The position numbers and the translations under genes were made by a program. DNA of 64,000 bases from NCBI GenBank assembly GCA_030533445.1, contig CM060076.1, positions 11,214,001-11,278,000 on the forward strand, read 5' to 3'. The notes below the pieces were generated by a model. It searched no databases, was not told where the DNA came from, and saw nothing but the letters and a program-made list of their open reading frames with translations. Of the stretch, positions 51,521 to 63,947 are shown in pieces (positions within the stretch are counted from its first letter, which is position 1; every line of letters starts with the position of its first letter). The stretch is from Cyprinodon diabolis. Lineage: Eukaryota > Chordata > Actinopteri > Cyprinodontiformes > Cyprinodontidae.

Positions 51521-54211
51521 CCCTGCTCCGGTCCAGGTAGGTCAAGATCCGCTATTGCAACCGTACAAAACAGGATAAAGAACGGCGAGAAGATCCGGTT
51601 TGTCAAATTTATAATATAGTAACAACAGATCAGTAACTACAAATTACAGCATATTTCTTATATATATTTCAAAATTTAATTCAACATTTTAAAAGATAGG
51701 ATTCAAACTATTGGTACTTCAACAGACCAGGAAGCAGATTTCTCATCGACATCAGAAACTGAACATATGCTGGATGCTGATTTTTTTTATGTCATATTAA
51801 ATTAAGCGTTAATTTCTGCATGTTTTGCTCCTGAACTTAATAATAATATAGCTCATGCTCTCCTCAAGCTCCAAGGATAAGTTGGAGCGCAGCAATAAGG
51901 GAGGAACAGCGGAGGCTGTAGGCTTTGCTTTGCGCAGGAGGTCTGGAGTGCTGCAGGGCGGAGCGGAGGATGTGGGATTTCGGGGAAACAGGAGGAGCGG
52001 TGCAAATGACGTTCAGACACTGTCGTCAGACAACATGTGGTTATTTCTAAATGTTTTAAATAAGGTTGGGTCCGGATTAGCCAGCGGGTGGGTCCGGATG
52101 CGGACCGCGGTCCACTAATCCATGACCTCTGCCATAGACGATAAACCTACAGTAGTCTTAAATTGTGTTTAACTTTGGACAAAATCTACTGAATAAACCT
52201 TTACCTCTATTAGCTAATTGCTTTTTTTTCTCCAGTACTCTTGGCCCAGTGATATTATTTTTCCTTTATATCCACCAGAGCCCTTTTTGTTGGGCTGAGC
52301 TACCAATTATGCCATTTCTGTCATCAGCTTCATTTACACACTGTTGATCTTTTTCCAATAAAAAATACTTCCAGTTTAGTGGTTCTATGCTTATTAGTTC
52401 TGTTTTCCATTTTTCTGGCAACCAAGCATTATTTGCCTTAAACTGTTTTTTTTTTTTTCACAAAGAAGGTTTACCTAGATCAGTCCTTTTGTTTTTAACT
52501 ATGCTTAAAGACTTAGCAATGCTTTTCACAGGCTTTTTCCAGCAATTGACCATTTACTCACTTTGTTAAATTTTCCCATAAAAAGTAATTCCAGCTACAT
52601 TTCCAAAGTATTTCGCTTTATTTCTTTCTTAAACAAATCCACTGGAATCCTGCTAAAATTATTAATGTGTATTTTTTTCTTTTTTTATAAATTTTATTTT
52701 GATGACTTAGTTCCACTTTGCTTTACAGTGCTTCCTAATGAACAGAATCACAGGAAGTGTGCAATCCGTTATTCTTTTCCACAACGTGGAGAAAGTCATT
52801 GATGGGGTCATTGTTGTCATTAGCTTTCTGCAATCGTTGTTTCAGAGAGCTATAACTTTCTTTTCTTTGTTTTTTTTTTCTTTCCTTATCCCTAATGTCC
52901 TCTGAACCCCAGCTGGTCACAGCAGAGAGCCATCAGAGTCAGGAATGAAACAGAAAGGTTACTTCTCATCAAAAGTGGGTGGTTCCTCTCCATCTTTCCC
53001 CACAGGCTTGCTCAGGATGAGGGAGTGCTACAAAGTCATCGACTCTGACCGGTCAGCGGAAGATTTCCAAAACAGTCAGTCATTTGAATTTGAATCTGTT
53101 GCGTTATAGTTTAAGTTAAAATGTTCCCATTTGATTGGAGCTGAGCATATGATTTGACAATACTACATTGGATTGTCTTGTAAAGAGCCTTAGGGTGTCA
53201 TTTTCACACATAACTTTTTAGACCAAATATATTCTACTGACTTATTCTATTGACTTAAAATCCTATGAAACAATGTTAATGATAAATAAGTTGTGATATT
53301 AGCTTATTTTTTTGTCAGTTGTACAAAAAATAAATGTATGACATTTCCTTGTAAGAAATCAACTTTTAAAGAATTAAAAAATGTGATTATGCTCAATATT
53401 CAACCAACATATTTTTGTCATCATGCCGATATACACCAACCAGACCAACACTAAAGTTGACATCATTGTAAGTTTCTAAAAAAAAAAATGAAAATGCTTT
53501 CAACTTGGAAAGAGAAGACATTCAGCACAGTCTTTGTTGTCCAACAGAGTTTCTTTGCACCCTTTCTGTTGACACCACAAAATGAGCTTGAGCTGAGGAA
53601 ACGCTGCATCGGCATGATCCTGAAATTTATTATTCTGCTCCATCCTGAGCAGTAATGGGTGGGGGAGTGAGATAATAATGCCACTATAAAACAGAGAGAA
53701 GGGGACACTGGAAAGGAGGAGAGAAAGATAAAGAAATGATCCTTGAGAGAGTAAGTGCAAAAGTAAAACGTAGGCATTACGCCTCCATAAACCTCTGATA
53801 TTCTGCATCATTACGCACCTTTTTAAACTAGATGGAAGGAATCGCTCATTTGGCTGCTGACCTGAGCATGCACACACACAAACATGCAAGTGCACACACA
53901 CAAGAGAGGCCCTGCAGGGGTGCCATAGTGGACGATTTTATTCAATAACATTCATTCCTGATCTACTTCAATTTACAGATTTCGACTCCAAAGGACAGTA
54001 AGCAGCCCCTACCTATCCAGCTTTTTGTTCTGCTTGACCTCTTTTTGCCATTTTCCAAACTCAAGTATGAGAAAATATTTGAAATTGGAACAAGCAACAG
54101 AATGGTTACCTACTGTAGTATGCATGTGAATTCCTAGTCCACAAGTATGCCTGCACACTTCCATATTTTATTATTTTATAACTTTTATCTATTTTACTGG
54201 GTTAGGTAGGG

Positions 54212-54381
54212 AAGTGGCGGCTTAGTGGTTAGGGCATAGGGCTTTGAATCCTGAGGTTGTGAGTTTGATCCCCCACTCCCACGGACTCCCACTGCTACCC
54301 AAGGGGATGGGTTAAATGCAGAGAATTAATTTCTTTGCTCTGTACTTGTGACAGTGGAATAACAATAAAGTTGAATTCTAT
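54212..54381 (+). repeat. tRNA-headed SINE, family A
   Basis: Same blocks as the 2.5 kb copy: aagtggcggcttagtggtta, gaatcctgaggttgtgagtt, ggatgggttaaatgcagaga, and the tail acaataaagttgaattct. About 170 bp. Confidence 0.65.
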
Positions 54382-54414
54382 TCTAACCAACACAAGTTGT
54401 GTATAAATGTCTTC

Positions 54415-54462
54415 ATATATATATATATATATATATGTACACCCTGGACAGGTCGCCAGTAC
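54415..54462 (-). repeat. (AT)n with SINE family C scrap
   Basis: About 22 bp of AT repeats followed by gtacaccctggacaggtcgc, the reverse complement of the family C core, then more AT repeats. Confidence 0.6.
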
Positions 54463-55394
54463 ATAAATATATATATTTTTTCCCCATTTTGTCATCACAA
54501 AATGAAGTTTTTAACCAGAATTATGGAGCAACTGTTTCAGGAGACATCTCTAAAATTTCAAGTAATCGTTTTAAGTGAAATTCACTTACAAATGTTTGTT
54601 TCCTTGACCTAAGCTGTTTCTTTGAACAAACGTTCTCCAGATGGTTCCCAAGCCACTAATGGGTCTTAACTTTCTTTGACCCTTTTTGATATTTCTCAGT
54701 AAATAGAAAAATAAAGAAATTCCATGATTTCAGCCTTTGAAATATATTGTGAAAGCCTTTGCATAGCAATATGAAAGCCAAACTCAAAACTTAGACTGGA
54801 AGAAAAAATACATAAAATGGAAGAAGCACAACAAACAAATGAAAAAAACAACAAAGCAGGAGAGAATAACTATCTGTGGAGAGAGGGGAATTATGGGCAG
54901 TGAAAAACAAACACTCAGCTGTAAGAGACATGCATCCTTGTGAGCTGGATAACGCTGTCATTGGCTCTAGTGGTGGTCAGAAGAAGAAAAATTATTAATA
55001 CTCACTTTTCAAACTTAAATAAAGAACCTGACTCACTTTTCATTAGAGTGACCCTTTTGTTATTGGCTATGAGTAACAGCTAATTCTGATACAACATGTG
55101 GGAGGATGGATGATGGAAAGTAATCCAAGCACAAAGATTGCCAATGAAAAAAAAATAAATAAATAAACACAAACGATTTTAACACGTTAAGTTATAGACA
55201 GTCTGCGGAGGGAAAATAATTATTTCCAAAACAATCTTAAAAGACATAAAAAAAGAGGCTTTGCTTAGAAGGTGCAAGAAGAGTGAAATTATATTAAATT
55301 TACTGCCTATGCCAAGGAGTGGGTTTGACATGGAAAGTGAGAGGAGGAGTAAAAAATGACTCACTATCCACCTCACTATTCCTCCAGGGTGTTG

Positions 55395-56010
55395 GGATCT
55401 GGGGATGAACCACCTTCCTCCAGCAGAGTGCGCCGTGGGTCTCCTGGGCTGGAGCCCTCCAGCACACCTGAGACGCATCTACTCATCAGGAGACCTTCCC
55501 TTTATAAGCAGCTGCCAGACCTTCCTTCAACGCCGCAGTGTTGACCTTAGTTTGGAAACCTGTCTCAAGCCTGAAGCTCTGGGTGAGCTTAACCTGCCTT
55601 CCAGCCCTGGTGAGCCAAACCTGAAGATTCCTATTTGGATTTCCCTTGCTGCTCTCTGTGAAGAGCTGGAAACTCTGATCAAGGTCTGCCATTCAAAGTC
55701 AGAAGCTAGACGCTGTAGCTGCTTGTGCACTCTGCTGAACCAACAGTCTCTGGACCCAACGGTTCCCTCTCTCACAAGTAAAGCCTGGACCCAGTCAAGG
55801 TAGAATCAAAATTAACTAAAAGGACTCTTTAATCATCTGCCTGCCCAGCTAATCAAAATATCATCTCTGCAGACTTCAGTGAACCCAACCCGGACCTGTT
55901 CCAGATCCAGTTCATGTTTTTGTGTCAACATCTTAAATAAACTCTGTTAAACTTTTACCCAGCCTCCGTTGTGTTCTGCATGTGGGTTTGATATAAAACC
56001 AATCATGACA
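55395..56010 (+). mobile_element. LTR-like block (solo or truncated LTR)
   Basis: GC-richer than its flanks, with a TATA-like ccctttataagcagctgcc near 55497, a polyadenylation-like aataaactctgttaaac near 55935 and a tgaca end at 56010. This arrangement is typical of fish Gypsy-like LTRs. The 5' boundary is uncertain and no coding region follows. Confidence 0.45.
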
Positions 56011-56339
56011 CAGGGTTCCCAGCAGAGCCTTAATGCAATATAACTTTTCCATAATTTTACATAACCAAGTCAAAAGTTTTACTCTATCCTGATTTTAGAG
56101 TTGCTATTCGGAAAAGGTCAGATTCATGTTGCAGTTTGATGCTCCAGGGAGAATAAACAAGTAAGGAGAACCTTATTTTATAAGCTGGTTTCAAAACTGA
56201 TTTTAATTTCAAGGCAACAAAAGCTATCACTAAGCCAAATCTTGGAATCAGCTGGAGGGTAAAACGTTTAATTTTTATTAAGAGGAAGCATTAAATCAAT
56301 TAGACTTTTGCCTCTAACATAATCCCCATTAAAGAAAAA

Positions 56340-57338
56340 GACAACTTTTATTGTTATTTCGTGTACACAGAGTGTATACAAAACAGTTGTTTAGTACAGC
56401 TTTTTAGACAGTAGAAAATTTCCATTCCATAAAGGACAGCAGTGTGGAAGAAAAAAAAACATGGTGGAAAAAACATATTGATATAGAAGTTCAGAGCATT
56501 AATATATACAGTGTAAATATGCAGCATTTTTGGTCTGGTGTTATCAGTGGGATGCAGAGTCTGTGACATGATTTAGAGATTTTTTTCAACAGTTAATCTG
56601 TGTGATGGTAGTGGGGAAAAATCTGTTGTAGAATCTGCTGGACCAGCATCGAATGCTGCGAAAACTCTTCCCAGAGGACAGCAGGGAGAACAGTCCATGG
56701 TGGCGGGGTGAGGGGTCACTGATAATGTTACGGGCTCGGTACACGCAGCGCTGGGATGAAATGTCTTTTATGGAGGGAAGATGAGCCTCGATGATCCTCT
56801 CTGTTGTTCTCACTACCCCTTTCACTTTCTTCCAGTCTGAGGCGCTGCACACCATACAGTAAGACAGTTGATCAGAATGCTCACTGTGATGCTTCTATAG
56901 AAGGTCGTGAGGATGGGTGGAGGAAGCAGGGAGTACTTGCACTTTGTGCACTTTTGGATGGTCAGGTAGTGTTTACATTCCAGGTGAGGGTGTCTGTGAT
57001 GTGTACCCCCAGGAATTTGGTGCTTTTGACCACCTCTACAGCTGAGCTGTTGATGAGCAGTGGAGCGTGGTTAGGCCGGTTCTTCCTGAAGTCGAAAATG
57101 ATCTCCTTCGTCTTCTTAACGTTCAGGATCAGGCTGTTATCTTTGCACCACCAGCTGCTCCACCTCCTCTCTGTAGTCTTGATTGTTGTCGTCTCTGAAT
57201 AGGCCCACCACCGTGGTGTCATCTGCAAATTTGTGATTGGTGGTGACCTTGGGACACAGTCGTGTGTCATCAGAGTAAACAGCAGGGGGCTCAGGACTCC
57301 CTGAGGGGAGCCTGTGCTTAGGGTGATGAAATCATAAA
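56340..57338 (-). mobile_element. 5'-truncated LINE (L2/Maui/Rex-type) remnant
   Basis: On the minus strand: TGSPQGVLSPLLFTL, then SLILNVKKTKEIIFDFRK, VVKSTKFLGVHITD, RGVVRTTERII-type text, then HHGLFSLLSSGKSFRSIR and RFYNRFFPTTI. This is the standard RT end of L2-like fish LINEs. Frame changes occur between 56855 and 56962. It ends in an acaataaaagt 3' terminus near 56340. Confidence 0.8.
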
Positions 57339-57339
57339 T

Positions 57340-57770
57340 ATATGAACCAACACTGTGGATGAGCTAAAGGCCGCTATTGAAGCATCCTGGGCCTCCAAAA
57401 CACCTCAGCAGGGCCACAGGCTGATTGCCTCCATGCCACGCCGCATTGAAGCAGTCATTTCTGCAAAAGGATTCCCCACCAAGTACTGAGTGCATAACTG
57501 TACATAATAATTTGAAGGTTGACTTTTTGTATTTAGAACACTTTTCTTTTATTGGTTGGATGAAATATGCAAATTTTGTGAGCTAGGAATTTTGGGTTTT
57601 CATGAGCTGTATGCCAAAATCATCCGTATTAAGACAATAAAAGACCTGAAATATTTCAGTTAGTGTGCAATGAATCTAAAATATATGAATGTTCAAATTT
57701 TATCATTGCATTATGGAATATAATGAACTTTATCACAATACGCTAATATTTTGAGAAGGACCTGTATACC
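57340..57770 (+). mobile_element. Tc1/mariner 3' fragment
   Basis: Begins inside a transposase: [39 protein letters not shown], stop at about 57489. A long terminal inverted repeat ending aatattttgagaaggacctg follows. It is a different family from the 3.1 kb element. The 5' two thirds are missing and replaced by the LINE at about 57338. Confidence 0.8.
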
Positions 57771-57794
57771 TGTATAGGACCTGTAAATATATAA

Positions 57795-57798
<4 letters not shown>

Positions 57799-57866
<68 letters not shown>
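57799..57866. repeat. (AT)n microsatellite
   Basis: About 68 bp of AT dinucleotides just beyond the Tc1 fragment's terminal repeat. Confidence 0.95.
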
Positions 57867-57868
<2 letters not shown>

Positions 57869-57957
57869 AAATATACTAGGTATATTCTGCTGCAAACATA
57901 TTTTTATGATGATACACATAATTCAAACAAACAAATGAGATTAGGGTAAGATAGGTT

Positions 57958-58222
57958 CTGGGTGGAGTTTGCATGTTTTCCCTGAGCATGCATGCATTCT
58001 CTCCGGGTACCCCGGCCTCCTCCCACAGTCCAAAAACATGACTGTTAGGTTAACTGGCTCCTCTAAAATTCTCCTTAGGTGTGAACAGTTGTTTGTTCTG
58101 TTCTGTGTTGCCCTGCGATGGACTGGCGACCTGTCCAGGGTGTACCCCGCCTCTTGCCTGTAGACACCTGGAGATAGGCACCAGCAGCCCTCGTGACCCC
58201 ACTTGGCATTAATGGATGGATG
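57958..58222 (+). repeat. SINE family C (5' truncated)
   Basis: Starts at ctgggtggagtttgcatgtt, then cctcccacagtccaaaaaca, gactggcgacctgtccaggg, ataggcaccagcagcc and a taatggatggatgga end. Confidence 0.75.
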
Positions 58223-60197
58223 GATCTCTCATTGAATGAAATAAATTTCTCATGATGTTGGTGTTGATGACTGGCTTGGTAATTAATTTCATTCACCTGT
58301 CTAATTCTGCCCAGTTTCTCATCACTGCTTATCTGATTTGCCTCTTATTTAAACATTGTTTTTGTTTTAACCAAGATTATGTGTTAATGCAGACACATAA
58401 TAATGCTTCAGTACAACATTGTGAGCTTTTATTTATTAAGAAAGAAACTTCTTAAAATAATCATTAAAAAGATAATGCGAGACTGAGAAATGTAACATTT
58501 TTCATTATTAAAGCAGGGTGCGACCCCTCATTTGACAACATTCTGAGGTTATTTTTGGCTCTCTAAATTAAACCCTACTTATGGCCTCACTGCTGTCAAA
58601 CAAACTTTAAACCCGGTATGAATATTCTTTTAACAACATACTCTTTAATAATAACTGCCATCTTTGTGGATGAGCAATCCTTGGACCAACATGGGTAATA
58701 AAATACTCAGTGAGCATTATCTGAAAATGCTTCTGGTCTGACGAGCAGCCAAGGAGCAGGAGCCTTCACGCCATTAATAAAACTGGAGACCATGCAGAAC
58801 ATTATCACACACACATTTACGTTCTTATGCATCAACTGCTAGCTTGTTATAACAAGCACAGCTTGTCACTTCCAATGAGACACACAAAAATGACATTTCA
58901 CTGTGTGTGAAAAAGTCGCATCAAGTCAAAGAGCATCCATCTCTGTAGCGCAATCACAGAGTGGAGCAAAGAACTGCTTTTTCATACAGTATGCGCATAT
59001 AGTGCTTCAAGCAATTGCATGCAGATGGATGCATGCACGCACATATACACACTCTGCCAATTTGTTTGTTTCCCATGTTAGGAGGCATGCGGTTCTGCTC
59101 TGCCATCCCTAATGCCTCCAAAACACATCATTATCTAACTTATGTAGACCTGGGAGTCTATGCGAACATTACTGTGTGTGGCTACGTGTTCGAGGTGTGC
59201 ATGTGTGCAGGCGGTGAGAGAAAAACAGTTGATTATCGAGTTCAACAGGCGAAACACTGTTTACCCCGTGAGACACAAAGCAAGTGAGAGAGATAGAGAA
59301 AGAGGCAGACAAGAGAGCTGAGGTAAGAAGGGTATGGAGGGAGATGATTTAGGAACAGCCAGGTGAAAAATGGGAGTCCTGGAGAGACGGAGTGAGAGTG
59401 AGAGGAGCAGGCCCGATGAAAAAAGGCTGGGATGGAGGGATGGTTAGGGGGAGGGTGGAATCGACGGTTAGACAAAGAAGTGAGATGACAAGCCAGGCCT
59501 GCAGGGTGCAATGTAATGAAATTCAGTGGTAGATCCCTCTAAGCCACGACACGCAGACAAACATCACAGTTGGTCTGTTGTTGTTGTAGTAGGGCAACAA
59601 CTTCAGAAACATGGTCTGCAGCTATTTACCAGCTGGAGTGATAAAAGTCCAATCGCGCCCAGAGAAAACCACAGCGCAATATCAAACGGTCGACATTAGC
59701 AGAGACTGATCGAGAGAAGAAGAGCTGGGAGGGAGGTGAAGATCCCATAGGGGGATATTCTCAGCAGACATCCACCCAGGAGGCATTATTTTCAGATCCC
59801 AAATTGGATGTGTTTATGCAAGTCTGATGATGCACTGTCATAAGAACATTGAAATGTTTTTATCTACGTATTTTTAAAACTGTGAGAGTGTAATCCTAAT
59901 TACTATGAAACATGTTTATCAGAAATTGCTCACTCAAAGCATGATTCTGTTATGACAGAGGAATATGCACCATTATCGAGAGTGTGCTCCAACTGAAAAT
60001 ATATATTCAACTAAATCATTTGGAAAATCTTTTATATATTCACTGGTTCTTCAAAAGGATCTTAAACAGAACAGCCTGGGGATGCAATACAACATAGAAT
60101 TACAAACCAGAACACCTGGTCAATTGGCAGTATAGATGAGAAAACTCCATGTTTAACAAAATGAGAACAGCAGTAAAGTAAAGAAGTCTGCTCTAAC

Positions 60198-60362
60198 CAT
60201 GTTTCCCAGATATACTTCAGGTGCATTCCAGTAGTAGGCGGAGCCAAGGTTGTTCATAATATCTGAGTGTCTGACCGTCAGATGAGAAGGTGTCTCTCTG
60301 TGAACAGGCCACACCCTCCCTCCTGTCTCTCCAAGCAGGTGCCAGCCGGCCAGAGTGGTCAC
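60198..60362 (-). CDS. lama2: lama2 exon: first laminin IV-A (L4) domain, N-terminal part
   Basis: 165 bp, phase 0 to 0, 55 codons. Begins VTTLAGWHLL and ends SAYYWNAPEVYLGNM; the YYW.AP..YLGN block is the hallmark of the start of laminin IV type A domains. L4 is a beta-sandwich globule inserted in an LE repeat. Acceptor gtgtatttag, donor ATG|gttaga. The introns on both sides are long (3.2 kb upstream, 9.3 kb downstream). Confidence 0.95.
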
Positions 60363-63300
60363 CTAAATACACAGCAATCACACAGAGGAATAAGAGAGGT
60401 CATTAGCTTTATTCTGCAGAAAAACTCTTTCACTATAATTGGGTGGTATAATTGAAGTCATTTTCTTGAAAGGGCTTATTTTGTGAAAGGGCTTTTGCTG
60501 GATTGCACCGTTTTCTATTTTCCTGCTATATTGCCAGCCGAGGTTTCAAATAGGGGTCAGCGTTTAAATTTGAGTTTTTATCACAGTGAGTCTCAAGAAG
60601 CCTCACTACACTAAATATATAGCAAAAAGATAATATCTAAGTTTAAAATAAATAATTTACAGCAACTTAAATAATTTAAACATTCAGAAAAAAAGTTTAC
60701 TATTTTTTTTACCACCATGCAGTTCAGTTGAAATTGTATTTTTAAAATCATATTATGAAATGTCACAACATTGAAAAGTTCTCATGTATCAACATTGAAG
60801 CATGTTGTTGATAAATTAGGATTGTTATTACTATAATAATAGTTATTTTATGTCCCAGAATTAAAAAGTATGCTTTCTGAACATCTAAAACTATTTAAAT
60901 TTGCAGTATAAAACTTACCAGAGGAGGGCAATGTATTTGTCCCTCTATTCTAAGCTTTGACTGGACACAGCTTCATAACTATAATGTATAAAAAATATAA
61001 TAAGAAATATTTTTTAATGATTGGTTTGAAACACATGTTTTTATGACAGATATGTAAACTCCAGTCATATTCAGAATTCAAACTGACCAGACTTTTCCTT
61101 CAAGAGTTTTTTTATCTGATGAAACAGAAGTGTGTCGAGCTCTTAACTGATACACTGATTTTCAAAAGAAAACGTATTACATCTTTTCTGTGGATTCAAA
61201 CTCAAATAATCCAATTATGATTTGCGTTTACTTGTACCAGGCTATTAAGAACAGCAGCATCTGCAGAATTGTCCTATTTCTATGAAACAGCCATAAAGAA
61301 GTAGCATGCTTCTTCCTGTGCGAAAACAGAAAAAATATAACTCAAGCAAATGTTGTTTATAAGAATTTAGATGCTAATTTTCACTTTGCGACATAACTGG
61401 GCTATATTGATTTAATGTAAAATGTGCAGATTCTTGCTCCTTTATATTATTTTGCAATGGAAAATTATATTAAAGCACCAAAGATAAAATTAAGTGTTAT
61501 TCTAAAGTATATTTTGGTTTCAAACTAAACAAACCCTTATGCTTGAACAGAGGTAACTTGCTTGTTGTCCCCTGATCAGTAGCACTCAACTTAAGTATAT
61601 ATTATAGTCATGTAGGTTGAAGCCAAGCTTTTTAATCCCCTGAGCTTAATTATAAAGACCAGTGAATGGTCCCAATTTGATGCTCCACACAACTGTAACC
61701 GACAACGTAGAGCATGATCAAGTAGATTGGTTCATCTCCCAATTGGGCTCTGGTTCCACAGCCCGTGTATAACAAACTGAAGGAAGAATGTCAAAATTCC
61801 AAAATATATGACATTTGCTATGTCTATATCAATAACATCAGTGATTATTAGTAATAATGTGCACATTTGCACAATATATGCAATAAATAAGAAGCATCTT
61901 TACTTTTTTTGGTTAGTCCAATTTTTTTTTTTTTTTTTTTACATTTGCCACATAAACTTCCATCTTGAAAGAGACTGACTGATGGTGTGTATCTCGGTCT
62001 GGGAGAGCTCCAGAGCAAGAAACACGTCTTCACAATTAACCTAACCTTGGCTTCTACTTTCAAACACACTCACAGGCACAAGACCCACACGTACCCAAAC
62101 ACACACACACTGGGTATCTAAATCAGAGCTGTCATCCTGTCAGCATCTCCTCTTTCCTCCTCTCCCACCCCACCTGTCAGTTAAAAACTCTTTCCTTTTG
62201 CTTCACCTCTCTCCCCCCTCTTACCTCTTGTCTTCTCCTTTTCAAACTTGTCTTCTTGTCTTTCCTCCCTAAACTCTTTCCAAACCTTTTTTACAATGGG
62301 CTACCCTTCTCTTTTCCCTTCACCTGTATCATACCGGCTCCATTGCTTTATTGATTGATTATTTGTTTTAGACTCTAAACTACCTCAGAACGTACAAAGG
62401 TAATACCTCCACAGTTTAACACCCATGAGGTTTATTCTAATGATGTAGGTTTTGTTTTGCTGTCACTAGAATATATTTTTTTTTTTACCTTAGTGACCCT
62501 TGTTAGCCTTAAAGCAGGGCTCACACTGACTGCATTTCCATTACGAATGTGCTCAAAGCTGTGTCGATATCCTGCTAAATTCGTAAATCCAAAGTTCTGC
62601 AATTTCAGTGTACCGGTATCTATTAAATAACAAATATAATATTTGCATGTAAATACATTTGTTCACACAATGATTCAAAGGCAAACACATTAGCTATATC
62701 CATATTTCAGCTGAGGCTCTAGTGGAAACCATCATTCTCCAACCACTTCCGGTCTTCTGCTTCATCTTTTTACAAGGTTGTAAGGTCCAGCTAACTCATA
62801 TGTTATAAAAAAATGTGTTTCCATTGCATCCGAATTTCGATACAGCCGTAAAACTTGCAATATTCAGCTAATTCATTTTCACAATTACAATTTCTGCAAT
62901 TTGATGAGTAATGGAAATGCAGCTACTGACAATGGAACTGCAGTGGACCTGATCTAATGGGGTCTTGCCACAGAGAACAAATCCCATTGGCGCTGTGCCA
63001 GCCCAGCCCACCCACAGGTCCAGCTGTAAAAACAAGCTTTCAGGAAGCTGCAGGGTAAAATCCCAACAGCTCCTCTGTTTCATCGTGTTTCTGCTTTGCT
63101 GTTTTATTTTCACTAGTTATGTAGGTGTAAGTAGGTGATTTTATTTTATTCTGAAATTCACCAGGACTCTTTCCTGTCTGGCATCTGAGTTTTTTTGATC
63201 AGCTCAGTAAATTAAGGAGCTTCATCTGGGGGACGTTAAAGGGTCCTGCCAAGCTTCTATCTGGCTAAAATGTTCATTTAAGCTTATTTAAACAGACCTG

Positions 63301-63522
63301 CACTGCACTGATAATAATATAAGAATACACATCAATTCTAATGATTTGTCGCACATGGTGGTGCAAAGACAGCACGTTGGTTTTAGTGTTGCTTCTAGGA
63401 AAATCGATATTTTTTCTCAATAATTTATATATATGAAGAAAAAAACACTAATTTAAGGCAAGTTCAGTATCTTCCTCTTTGGTTAAACATGAGACAGAAA
63501 TTCAAAAATGAGAAATGCTTAC
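60363..63522 (-). other. lama2 intron with MITE-like palindromic element
   Basis: 3.2 kb. A poly-T stretch at 61921-61940, a pyrimidine-rich run at 62140-62300 and a terminal-inverted-repeat element at 62531-62921. The rest is AT-rich and unassigned. Confidence 0.6.
62531..62921. mobile_element. MITE-like element with TGCATTTCCATTAC ends
   Basis: tgcatttccattac at 62531-62544 and its exact reverse complement at 62908-62921, with a second internal fragment gtttccattgcat at about 62817. Non-coding. Typical size and form for a fish MITE; class unknown. Confidence 0.5.
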
Positions 63523-63663
63523 CTTCCCAAAGTTCCAAGTGGAGGACGAGCATTGGCTTGCAATGCCCATGCAGAAGCATTTTTCGCAGCCTCGTCGATT
63601 ACTACCTTGCAGATTGTAGAAACCAAGTTTACACCGATCACAGTTCTCTCCTTCAACATGTTC
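63523..63663 (-). CDS. lama2: lama2 exon: LE repeat ending at first L4 domain
   Basis: 141 bp, phase 0 to 0, 47 codons. It starts EHVEGENCDRC, continues with GFYNLQ and GCEKCFCMG, and ends SSTWNFGK. This is the split LE repeat that leads into the L4 globule; the CFC plus Trp-Asn/Thr pattern is the conserved LE-L4 boundary of alpha-1/alpha-2 chains. Acceptor ttctgtacag, donor AAG|gtaagc. Confidence 0.95.
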
Positions 63664-63844
63664 CTGTACAGAAAAGTGCATGCAGGAGAGTTTATGATCC
63701 GTCTTCAAATATGAGCACAAGGCAGGCAATTGCAGTGTTAATGTGGTGAAAATAATGATGACAAGGCTAGAAAGGTTAAGGCAAAGTACTTTTCATAATG
63801 AGTTTGAATGCAAATGTTAGGCTGTGTGTGAGTCTGTCTCTAAC
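63664..63844 (-). other. short lama2 intron (181 bp)
   Basis: Between two LE exons; donor gttaga, acceptor ttctgtacag. No elements. Confidence 0.85.
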
Positions 63845-63947
63845 CTTGCATATACATGGGGTCACACACGGGTCAGAGTTGATGCTTCCTTCCACACTGC
63901 AATTACAGCGCTCACAGTTTGGGTACCCCATATATCCAATAGCACAC
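63845..63947 (-). CDS. lama2: lama2 exon: LE repeat, upstream of first L4 domain
   Basis: 103 bp. The exon begins with the last base of a codon and ends in phase 0. It encodes CAIGYMGYPNC, ERCNC and DPCVTPCICK, the Cys7-8 part of one LE repeat and Cys1-5 of the next. Acceptor ttgtcttcag and donor AAG|gttaga flank it. It joins the next exon through a 181 bp intron. LE repeats form the rod-like short arm of laminin. This is the most upstream lama2 exon in the window. Confidence 0.92.

Larger units (their letters stand above)
50888..60197 (-). other. lama2 intron rich in transposon debris
   Basis: 9.3 kb. hAT fragment at 51340-51520, SINE A at 54212-54381, a SINE C scrap next to (AT)n at 54437-54462, LTR-like block at 55395-56010, LINE at 56340-57338, Tc1 fragment at 57340-57770, (AT)n at 57799-57866 and SINE C at 57958-58222. 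52.1-54.1 and 58.3-60.2 kb show nothing recognised apart from a purine-rich tract at 59280-59480. Confidence 0.65.

Noticed and set aside
55405..55803. ORF of 132 residues with leucine-rich text
   Set aside because: Sits inside the LTR-like block, which has a TATA-like site upstream and a polyadenylation-like site downstream; fish LTRs often contain such chance ORFs.
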